A stretch of DNA of 64,000 nt from Ustulina deusta (taxonomy: Eukaryota > Ascomycota > Sordariomycetes > Xylariales > Xylariaceae). Made by a program: the position numbers and the translations under genes. Under the pieces are notes generated by a model. That model was not told the origin of the DNA. It saw only the letters and a program-made list of their open reading frames with translations, and did not search any database. Below, one piece after another: positions 49,462-59,209 of the stretch (its first letter is position 1; every line of letters begins with the position of its first letter). Location: NCBI GenBank assembly GCA_023159155.1, contig JAJNNX010000025.1, positions 186,001 to 250,000 on the forward strand. The letters run 5' to 3'.

Positions 49462-50534
49462 GTTATACAGATGTTGCGTTCTCGCACCCGAGAACGGTTC
49501 TCCACCCCAGCCTTTTCCCTATACGGTACTTTGGGGTTGGTTGAGCTATCGAGAAGGTTAGGCTTATAAAGGTCTAGCTTGAAAAGTTAAAAGTGGTCCT
49601 CTACACTAGACGGGCAAATAGGCATGAAGCTCGAAGAGACGGCAATGATAGAATTATCCGTAGGTCTAGCTAATAAAGTAGGGGTTTTGGGGGAGGGATA
49701 TAGTAAGGAGTTTGAATTGATATTGTAAAAAAGAACGCGATTGTCTTGCGCCACCAAAAATCCCAGAGGACAACAAGTAGGCCAGCCACTACACCCTGAT
49801 TCGAGACCTATGTCTCATCAACAAGGACCAACAACTTGGGTTCCAAAATCAATGAGTATCCGATTGACTTCATTTGCCCAGACTTTACAATTAGCTCTTT
49901 GTCTCCAGCCTTAGCCTAGGCCTCAGTAACAACGCCCGACAGGAGAAAAAAGGTAAGCATGAATGAATCATGGGGAGCAACGTGTTCATATACATGGATA
50001 TATCCATCAGTGGTGCCAGGGGATTTTGTTGTTATCGACCTAAGACTTAAGTAAGCCTTCGAGACTAATCAGAGCAAACCAAATGGTATAAGCTTCACAT
50101 CTCGATATAATTTCTGAGGGATTGACGATAAGTTAGTCTTCCTTTCCCCGTGCTTCTACACTCGCCGAAAACGGATGAAGGCCCTCGGAAATTTACACAA
50201 CTCTAGTCATATGGTGTTCTAGCCTCCCCGCCTGCCTCAGATACCACGGTGATGAGCGACGGTCTCGCAGCAACATGGGTCTCCGATATTATCACTGCAA
50301 GTATACAGCCCGGGGAGTGGTTCGGTAATGCGATCCGGCATTCGGGCCATAATGAAGCACGCACGGTAAGTCGACGACGAGTGAGCAGATATGGCCACTC
50401 GAATATCAATGCTTCCAATATTTACCATCTTTCGTCGTTTACTGGCACATCTGTGAGATATATGTTTTGAAAATATCATGTAACTATAGCTACGTACGCA
50501 TTTGTCTAAGTCTACATATCTTCAGATAACCCCC
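49462..50534. other. Intergenic region right of the MITE-like element
   Basis: It contains a perfect 8-bp stem with a 4-base loop (49477-49496) and no recognisable gene. Short open frames near 50200-50480 are not protein-like. Confidence 0.45.
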
Positions 50535-52119
50535 TCACGCCCCGACCTGTTTCTTCATAATCGCAAGGACTTCCTCGGCGACCTTGGGATCAGTCATATC
50601 AGCGGGATCTTCACCGCGAGCCACTTGCTGGATCATACTGTGTTATTACGAATTAGTAATTGCTTTCCCAGGCGAGCTCTCGAGGAGCCTTCGGGAGTGT
50701 TCAGCACTCTCGAACCATAGTTCTAGCTAGTATAGGAAATCTCTACTTTCCACGATAGCTCGAACGAGAAAAGGGTGTTATTAGTGTTACTCACTAGCTG
50801 GCTCCCCATAGTTGGCCGAAAAAATCGGATTCAGAGAGTGATGACTTCATAGCACCGGTGATTTTGCCTGACAAGATATCGGCTGCGAACGAGGGTTCTT
50901 GTAGAGCAGCGCGCCCGATGCCCACCCCGTCAACACCCTCGAGGGTCGAGAGCACTGTAACATTCAGTGTTAGAAATAGCCATCTTGAGCGTAACCGGTA
51001 AGTTTCGGAGATGCGAAAAGCTATTAAGATATGATTACAGACCGAGCGAGAAACCGGTCCTCGAGAACGACTGGAAGAATGAAAAAAAAAAAAAAAGGCG
51101 GAAAATTACTTACTTCCGCCTACAGTCTTAAGACCACCAGTCGTGTACACCTTGGTTTGACTCACGGCCTTCCGAATCCTCTCCGCAAATTCGATGAAGT
51201 AGTTCTCACGCTTAACCGTGCTCTCCTTCTTATGTTCGAGTCCTAGCTCCTCATAGTTTCCACCCGAAGTCTCGACGTAGTCAAATCCAGCTTTTTCAAG
51301 GGCCTGGCAAAGCAAAACAGCCTCTTCGGGCGTGAAGCCCTTATCCTGAAATTCCACCGAGTTCACCTTGATGCCCAAGATGAAGTTCTCGCTGATACGC
51401 TTCTTGATGGCGGCGGCGATTTCCAGGACAAGTCTCATTCGATTCTCGAGGCTTCCTCCGTATTCATCCGTCCTCTGGTTTGTTGTCGGACTCAGGAACT
51501 GCGCGATAAGATAGCCGTGAGCACCGTGGAGTTCTATCCCGTCGAATCCGGCCCGCTCCAGGTATTCCGCTGCGTGGGCAAAACCCTCGATGACGTTATC
51601 GAGGTCTTGTCGAGTTGCCTCGCGGGGAACGCCGAAAGGGCCATTCCCACTTGTTGTAATAAGCTGGACTGGGCTGGCACTAATAGGGTGAGGCTGGAGA
51701 GCTTCCGGCACTTGTCTTCCAGCATGCGAGACCTGTCCTACAATCAAGCTCCCGTGGCTTTTCCCCGCCGCTGCGACTGCGGCGAAGGCCTCGAAACGCG
51801 GCCCGGAGAACTCGGCACCAGGCGCTATGATTGCGTTCCCGGGCCCTTCGAGATCAGTGTAGGAGATTTGAATATTCCCGGTGAGTATCTGGCCCCAGCC
51901 ACCTCGAGCAAAGGTGGAGTAGAATTGCACAAGTTCAGGCGGGGGGATCCCGCGAGCTTCGAGGTTCACTTCATCATAACTCGACAAATGTTCAGATGTT
52001 GCGGCCTTGAGGAATCGGTTTGACGCTGTACGTTTTGAGAAAGGGAAGATGATGGGTTCCGCGAGACACCGCGTGTCGGCACTGGTGGAGGGCCAACGAG
52101 GGACAATACGTTGCGACAT
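50535..52119 (-). CDS. NADH:flavin oxidoreductase / Old Yellow Enzyme family protein
   Basis: An FMN-dependent ene-reductase-type TIM barrel; the physiological substrate is unknown. I read three exons: 52119-51114, 50954-50795 and 50637-50535 (introns 159 and 157 bp), giving 422 residues. The start is the ATG at 52119 (MSQRIVPRW); the longer frame upstream begins only with TTG. Family features in order are FPFSKRTASNRFLKAA, GGWGQILTGNIQI, VGQVSHAGRQVP, the active-site HGAHGYLIAQFLSP with the paired histidines, then NQRTDEYGGSLENRMRLVLE and VYTTGGLKT. The second exon continues LEGVDGVGIGRAALQEP, the phosphate-binding end of the barrel. The last exon encodes QQVARGEDPADMTD. It lies next to a short-chain dehydrogenase relic on the same strand. 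Confidence 0.9.
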
Positions 52120-52711
52120 TTTGCTATTCTTGGTGTTGCTATGATACAATGGGATATGATGGGGAGTTGATCCTGCTATTCTGGTTATCTTTTTCTATTT
52201 TCGAGGTCGGGATCATGAGCTTTATATCTACCTCCCTCCATTACTACCATACTACATTATCTCCCGTGTCCGGGTTTCGACCACGGGATGAATTAGCATT
52301 CTCAAGTTGCCTAACAAATTTCCATGCTTAAAAGTAGGAAAGGCTGAAGACGACCCGCCAGGCAGATAAAAACCCCGCCGAATTCGTCCGAATTCGTACA
52401 AACATTTTTAGATTTATGGTCGGCCAGTGCCCACGATTCTCGACTCGGAGGGACATTACACCGGGGGCTAATCAACATCGAACGACAGCCTGGGACTATG
52501 ATCGGAGACTTTACTTGATTAGTTATCTTCCACGGAGTTCCGTGGAAACACGAATACTTACCAGATAGTGGACACCGCGGGATTCGAGATTTCCCCCGAG
52601 AGACCGTCTCTTAGTTTTTAGCTTTACTCACATATTCGGTGCCCAGTAAAGGACCCTTCTCAGCTTGGTAAGGATTTGGATTTGCCGAAACAGAGCTTTT
52701 ACAAAACCAAT
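52120..52711. promoter_or_regulatory. Upstream region of the OYE gene
   Basis: About 590 bp. A near-palindromic TCCACGGAGTTCCGTGGAAA lies at about 52529-52548. No coding sequence is seen. Confidence 0.5.
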
Positions 52712-53255
52712 CTATACCTTCTGTTCCGCATCATCATGATCCGTGCTGACGATGATATCGTCCCACTCCCTCAACAACATCTCCGTAGCCTTGATCTTGT
52801 TTCCGATCCCTTTCATTGCATCACTGCCTAGCACAAGCCGCACCGGGATCTCCCGCCCAGAACCGACGCCGGTTTGTGTCAGCATGTCGACGATGGCGCC
52901 AGCGCCTTTGGTCACTCATCATGTCGCTCAGCTGGTTGTTGTCAATGTAGACAATGGTTTCTTTCTTGTGCGGCGAGCCCGGTACCAGTTCTCGCGTGAC
53001 GAGGAGACGACCACCGCCCTCATTTACCGTGGAGATATTACGCCCATGAGAAAATAACTCTTGGTTTCATAGGGGATGGAGAAGGGAACACAGACAGACT
53101 TCAGACCGGATGTATCCCGGCTCCATTACCACCGCCGCGATGCCTAGCGGTCGACACTCTATGTCCTGCGACTCGGCGAATCCAGACACCACCCACTTCA
53201 TAGTCGACTTTTCGCGTGTTTGTTTGAGGTTAGTGATGTCGCTGAACCTATACAT
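52712..53255 (-). pseudogene. Short-chain dehydrogenase/reductase remnant
   Basis: Only the C-terminal half of an SDR-type protein is recognisable. The upstream fragment reads STMKWVVSGFAESQ, then CRPLGIAAVVMEPGYIRSEV, the region after the catalytic YxxxK helix. The downstream fragment reads TKGAGAIVDMLTQTG, then EIPVRLVLGSDAM and EWDDIIVSTDHDD, the usual SDR tail. The two lie in different frames, and the join is unclear around 52905-52925. The glycine-rich NAD(P) motif, the catalytic Ser and the Tyr-x3-Lys do not appear upstream. A 5'-truncated, frameshifted pseudogene is the simplest reading. A gene with unusual introns is less likely but possible. Confidence 0.65.
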
Positions 53256-53554
53256 TTCACGTAGGTAGGACTGGGTAGATAGGAAACCCCTACGCAGTAG
53301 CCGTATGCTAACCTATAACGAGCAACAAATCGATGAAGAGTTCCGCTATTAAGAATGGCGATATTGACCCATTAGGCTTTTGAAGTCTAGTAATCGTATT
53401 TTCTTTGCCAGTTAAAAAAAAAAAAAAAGCTCGAATGGATATTTCAAGGAGGGTCATCCAACCTGACCCTGCCGAGTCGACATAGAGAAATTGTAACAAT
53501 TCGGAAGTACCCTCTCGTTACCAGTTTTTGTAATTACATATAAGATTATTCACG

Positions 53555-55135
53555 TTATACTCCTACATCCACGGCACCAATTTTATTCCAGTTCAGGTAT
53601 GTACTCGTATCGCTCGGGTCGCCTTGCCAAGCCCACTCGATGATTTCGACGCCAGCGTCGTCTCCCGAGTCAACAAGGCAGTATAATCTCCGACCCGTGT
53701 GCACGGCCATCGTGGCCTTTGCCTGGCAATCTGCTAGATTCTCGACCTGGTTGGGGGCTGTTGCCCACTCGCTATCCTTTAGGTACGTCAATTGGACGCC
53801 GTCGTCGGCGTCTGGATCGATGCTAAGCACTTGGAAGCCAAGGGGCGTCGGGTTGTCCGAGTCGCTCTCGTTGAAGCCTGTCGAGAAGGCCGCGAAGTTG
53901 GTTTGCGGCCCGATGTCTCGACCCACGTATTGGGGAACATTCATGCCGTTGCCGATTCGCAACTGTGTCAGTCCACTGGTCTTCGAGCGGTAGAAAATAT
54001 TAATACTGCGGCGCAATATCGCGCCCGTATCTCCCTGCAGTGTCCCCGAGAACGTGAGCGCTAGTGATGTGTTGGCCGATGGTGACTCCTTCACATCTAT
54101 GAGATCTGCGTCTTTGATCCCGTCACCTGAATTCTCAGCCATGTAGAGGCCCTGCTCCCCTTGCCAGAAGAAGTATGCGAACTGATTGCAAAAATTGCAT
54201 TGCTTGCCGTAGGCGGCGAGTGAAGATCCCGCAATCGAGTTAAATCCGCTGACGGTACCCACAGACTGCCAATTTTTAGATGGTGTCTTTGACGTCGTGG
54301 ACAAATTGTTGTTGCTGCTGTAAGACAAGGACATGATGGTTGTCGCTGATCCATTGCCCTGGTAGTAGAGGTCCACGTCGGGACTCTTCAAGGCACAAAA
54401 TCATGAGCACATGTCGCTGAGCGTCGGGAGAAGGAGAAGTAGAGACAGACAACTCACATTAGAGCCCTCCCAAAAGGTATTGATCGCCAGAGCACTCCCA
54501 AATTTCACGCCTTCCGTCCCATTGATAATGTCTGACACAACCCACTTCTTATTCGATGAATTGAATGCAGACATGCGGATGGATGCGTCGCTCAGTTGGT
54601 ATATCAATAGAAAGTTGTCGTTTCCGTATGCGTCGGTAAAGTTGGCAGAAGCGAGCTGCGTGTCCTCGAATAACTTTAGCTTCACCGAGCTAGTACCATT
54701 ATTTGTGTTCCCTCCCCCATCATTTGTGTCCGTTTGCCCACCGCCTGTTGCCGATGCGGCTGCGTGATTTTTCATCGTGCCTACTACCGCACCAACGATA
54801 ACGGCGACAATAATCAAGAGAGCGGCGACGAGCGCGAGCCAGAAACCTTTTCGCGGGAGACCGCATATCCTCGCCCCCTTCGAACTGCCGGCACCCGCCG
54901 CGTTTGGGCCATCTACCACTTCAGGATATGTTGAATATGAACGCGCTGCTGACGGTGGTGGCTTGGCATCCTCGGGTTGTCGCGCCGTCAGCTCTGGCTT
55001 CGGAGGGCCATAGTAGCCGTAGGCCTCTGGTACCGAGGGTGGTACTACCTCTGGGTATTTGCCCTGCCTGAGAACATCTGCATCCGTAGCCACCTCGAGT
55101 GTGCTGTATTGAGTTGTCTCGGACGGAACAGTCAT
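53555..55135 (-). CDS. Membrane-anchored fucose-lectin-like protein (Aleuria-type beta-propeller)
   Basis: Probably a type II membrane protein that displays a sugar-binding propeller outside the cell. I read two exons, 55135-54458 and 54385-53555 (intron 72 bp), giving 502 residues. Residues of about 1-95 are cytoplasmic and Pro-rich (YPEVVPPSVPEAYGYYGPP and a second YPEVVDGP). A single hydrophobic helix follows (FWLALVAALLIIVAVIVGAV, residues 99-118), then a Gly/Asn/Thr-rich linker. The rest, from about residue 145, has repeated short blades (FLLIYQLSDASIRM, LYYQGNGSATTIMSLSYSSN, FAYFFWQGEQGLYMAENSGD, VQLTYLKDSEWATA) of the fungal fucose-specific lectin type. Sugar-binding residues cannot be verified by eye. 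An ATG at 55171 is out of frame. The architecture also occurs in other ascomycete predicted proteins. Confidence 0.8.
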
Positions 55136-56633
55136 CCTGCCGTTACTGATTGTCGCGGTCGATGTTGGACATAGCAGGCCAAGACGAGAGAGTGAAAAGA
55201 GGGACAATCAGGAGAGATGAAATTAGTGTAGTGTAAAGTCTGGCCAGCAGATTCGACACCAGACACCATGGAGGTATTCTAGGGCTCTATTAACGGCTTA
55301 ATCTGGCTGGGATGCCCATGTTCCAGAGATCCAGAATTGGAGGGACTCGGGCTGATTTTGTGGAAGGATTTCGATCTCGCAGGGACCGGACTTGAGTTGA
55401 TGGTCAGCAATTACTTCTTTTGCTTCGGACCCTGGTCTGGTTTCGTGTCGCGTAACGATGCGACCCCGTCTGCTTAGGACCATGTAGACGCTAGTGTAGT
55501 GTACACTAGGCCAGGATGACATTTACGGTCCTCCACTACCTATCTTCTACCCGAGCCAGCTCCTCAGAAACACCTGAGACGATGGATGGGTAAGATTACC
55601 ATATACCTGCAGGTTGACAGGACACACCTAAGCCCGGTTTCGGTTTCGCTTTACACTGCCTAACGGCAATCGCCGTCGAAGTTGCTTACCAGTAGTGTAG
55701 TGTAGGGCTGGTTGTAGACTGTCGTATAAGGCGGTCAGCTCACCTAGTATACATGAGCAGGCTTTGCTTCTACTGCTGTTCAGGTAGATGAACGATTTCC
55801 AAATCCTATATAAAGATCCAAAATGCTCAAGTTAAGCAGGCACACTATGCCTGATGTTTGCTGATGTCGTAACTCTAGTCCGACTATGTAAGTAGGGTCG
55901 GCACTATGTACAGTGGATGGTCAAATTCTTAACGTCAACTACTGAAACAGCTTAGTCTAAGGAGGAGCCGCCGGCATGTATTCCTTCGCATCAAGTTGTG
56001 CAATCAGCTCGGTTCTTGGCACTAGTAAGTAACCATATTCGCCTTAGCGTACCAGAATACTACCAGACATCCCAGCAGCCTCTCTTCATACCAGCGGGCA
56101 CTATCGAAGGGCGCAGAACGGCGGTGGTGGCGAGGGTTAGGCAAACTGTTACTGATACACTACCTACTGGAGTGTAGTATAAATATCCGAGAGCTAATGA
56201 AACAAGTAGACTCGGTAGTCCTAAAAAGCTAGTCTAAGGCCAGGTCAGCGCGCGCTTAAACCGCGTGTCACGTTTAACGGCTGGCTGCGAACTAGCTTCT
56301 CTTTGAGGGCGCGGAATCAACTTAAGCAGAGAGCAGCAGTTCCACATAGTAACCTAGGTTAGTTGGTTTACCGAAGGCAATGACATATCTCTTTGGAAAA
56401 CTCCATCCCATTTCCATACTTCGGGTGGCAGCTCACTCCTCTACATGGGCATCAGAGAGCGGGACATGCGTTGTTCGTGCAGCCATTCAACAACAGTGAT
56501 CCAGTTAAACTTGCCTCTATGTTTTGTATAAGTGAGACCAGTTTACATCTTGCCTAGACTGGTAGTCTCTACTAGTACGGGACTATGTCATGAAATAAAA
56601 TGTGAGCACTGGCCGATATCAACCGAGCCTCGT
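55136..56633. other. Intergenic region with clustered GTGTAGTGTA words
   Basis: About 1.5 kb without a gene. GTGTAGTGTA-type words occur at about 55225, 55491-55512, 55691-55706 and 56156-56179. The second is part of the palindrome-like TAGTGTAGTGTACACTAGG, which is also found near 20539. Confidence 0.55.
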
Positions 56634-58411
56634 CTACTCTGACGACTGGTTCGTGCCCGCTGCTTCAACTTGCTCCTCCTCTACCGCCTCCCCTAGTGCC
56701 CGTTCCACCCCTAATTGATATTCTTTCCACTCTTCATCGGTGACATGAAATCGTTGCGCCACACCTGTAATAGCAGCCCATGCCCCAAAACATATGACGA
56801 ACTTGAGCACCTCGGCTTGGAAGATATTGAGAATCATTCGACCCGCTAGGCCGTCTGATAGGCTTAATTCGAACATGTGACCCGTAGGAAGACCAAACTT
56901 AAGAGAAAATGCCCTCGCCATAGCTCGAAATGCGAGGATGTCGAAAGGGTTTAAGAGGGTATGTGTGAGGGAACTTGTGAGAATATCTCCAGCAAGGAGT
57001 GAGGGGAGGCTTGTCAGGGTATTAACAACATATCTGGGCGCTTCCTTTTCTTGCGTTCTGGGGTCCCCGCTGTTGCTGGGACGAAGTTCGGCAGACCAGA
57101 TTCCTGCGGGCGGTTCAGTCGATTCACTCGTATCAACATCGAAACTAATCAAAGTTGGATTCACCATTTCCGGATCTTCTTCGTCCGTGGCGTAATCATC
57201 TCCGCCACGGCTTGAGAACGTGCCCTGCCTACGGATTGTCCCAACGGGAAGGGGTTCGGCAACACCTTCGCCGTTCATTGCTAAAGAGTCGCCGTCTGCG
57301 TCCAGACCTTGCGTGTGCCTAATCTCCCTGTCAGCGACCCCTAGCGTGGGAGACTCTGGAAACGATTGCCTCGGTGGAGTGTTGGTGGGAGCTAAAGTTC
57401 GGATATTCGAAATTGGACTCGGAAAGGGTTGTGGGAGGCTTTTGCTTATCTGCCGCCGTATAAGATAGCTGAAGACATCCCAGGCACAACCAATCAAGTA
57501 ATATCCCGCATATGGAGCGAGACTCATGGCAACATTTCCAGCCCATTTAGCTAAGGTCTGGGCGCCCGATGAGCCTAGCGGTGGTGGTGCAATGAAAGGG
57601 GAAGAACTGGAGAAGGGAATGAAGAAATTTAAGCCAGGAAACCAACGGGAGCCAGGTATTAAGTCCAAACGCTGCATAGCGACATATATTTGAAGATGAA
57701 ACCTGATATGCCCTATTGTCGCCCGGAGCCTGCGAGTGGTTAGAAATTGAAGGTTGTGAAAGCATAACACGGGCTTACCAAGGATTATCTCGGACAATTT
57801 CCGATGTTCTCGAGTACCACTGCAACGACCATGCACTAAAAAACGAAGGCATTCCGGCAAACAACAACTGCGATGCTGCATGTGTTCTGCGTTCTCTTTG
57901 CATCATGTCTAGGAATGGAAGCCTGGCGGTTTCCTTGTAGACCTGATATTTTGTCAGGATGGGTTGAGACATGCCTGATGGAGGGCTTACCAAGATGCGC
58001 TGCCGTACGCCATGGACACCCCATATGCCGGCGACAACGAGGATACGTCCAAGTCGAAGAAAATACCTGCCGGTGCTGTTCTCATACTCGTTGTGCAGCC
58101 TCGCAGTATCAGCTGCGGCGCTAGTTGAGGCGCCGGGGTCCTGCTCCGCGACTCCAATGACAAGCATGACTTCATTATGGGCACGAATGATGTCCTTGTT
58201 CATCTTCTTGCTCTCCTCATTCACGACCCGGCCGTGCTCGTCGTACTCCCGAGGAGGCTCTTGAGGATCGGCCTCGCCTTCACCCTCGACGACATCATCA
58301 TAAGGTGACCGTCCCTACTAAGTTATCAGCACGATTGTGACAACATGAAGCTCGAGAGAGTAGAGAAATGCCAACCAATGCCAAGGACGTCAATGGCTCA
58401 TGGCGTCCCAT
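56634..58411 (-). CDS. Conserved-looking fungal multi-pass membrane protein, function unknown
   Basis: I do not recognise the family. Four exons fit: 58411-58376, 58314-57991, 57942-57779 and 57729-56634 (introns 61, 48 and 49 bp), giving 539 residues. The acidic N-terminus (SPYDDVVEGEGEADPQEPPR) is followed by about five hydrophobic segments: FLRLGRILVVAGIWGVHGV, SQLLFAGMPSFFSAWSLQW, SLAPYAGYYLIGCAWDVFS, SLLAGDILTSSLTHTLLNPF and LKFVICFGAWAAITGVA. Between the third and fourth is a long, polar, probably disordered stretch. No signal peptide is obvious, so an organelle or ER membrane is possible. The clean intron phases and the strong frame argue for a real gene. The first exon and its GTTGGC donor are the weakest part. 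Confidence 0.75.
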
Positions 58412-59209
58412 TATATCCACTCCCGACAGCTGAGAGTCTGGGGACTGGGTGTCTCGCGTCTCGTGTTACATTTGCACAAGACGGGAAATATACTATATCG
58501 CCAAACTTTTAATGGGCTGGTCGATATAACGATTGAGAAGACGAAGCGGTCGAAATATATATCGACCTGCAGAGCTGTTGGTCAGAAAGTCGGATGAGAA
58601 TCGATGAATAAAAGCAGACACCCCAGCTTCGGTCGATTCGAAACAACGCAATTAGTGGCGGATTAGTTATATATGCACTTGATGCGTTGTCGATAGGTCG
58701 TTGACTCCGGATCGAGTCGTCAGTTCATGTTCGACATGGCATTGGAACCTCTGCCTGCTGTCGTGATTGGATGAAGCTCCCGTTAGAGCAGGGCAGCGGA
58801 GGTGCACTGAATTAGGGAGGTTAGGGAGTCCAGCTGCTGTAGATCTAGTGCTGGAAGGTCTACAGGGTACTGAAAGTCCTGGTATTTTGTACACTTGATG
58901 CCACTTCACCGTTCTCACTACATTGTTGTAACATGTGGATGGAGCATATCTAAAACCCAATATTTCGGTCAAAAACTGCACATTTAATGTTTTGGTGATG
59001 TCATTGAACTTAACTCGCTGTATGTGGTCATCAAAGCTGGCGACCTTTCTGATAACAAAAAGTAGCGAATACCTAACATTTAGGTCCCTTATCGTTATCC
59101 TTGCTCTTTTATCGCCTCCAAAAAATTCGAGACCATCCCGCTTCAACTTTCTTGCAAGTAGACAAGAACCGGGTGTGTGATTTGGCTCCAACACTGGGCA
59201 CTCCCAAAT
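58412..59209. promoter_or_regulatory. Divergent intergenic region before UTP13
   Basis: About 800 bp. The minus-strand open frame at 58667-59194 is not protein-like. No motif could be assigned. Confidence 0.45.
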
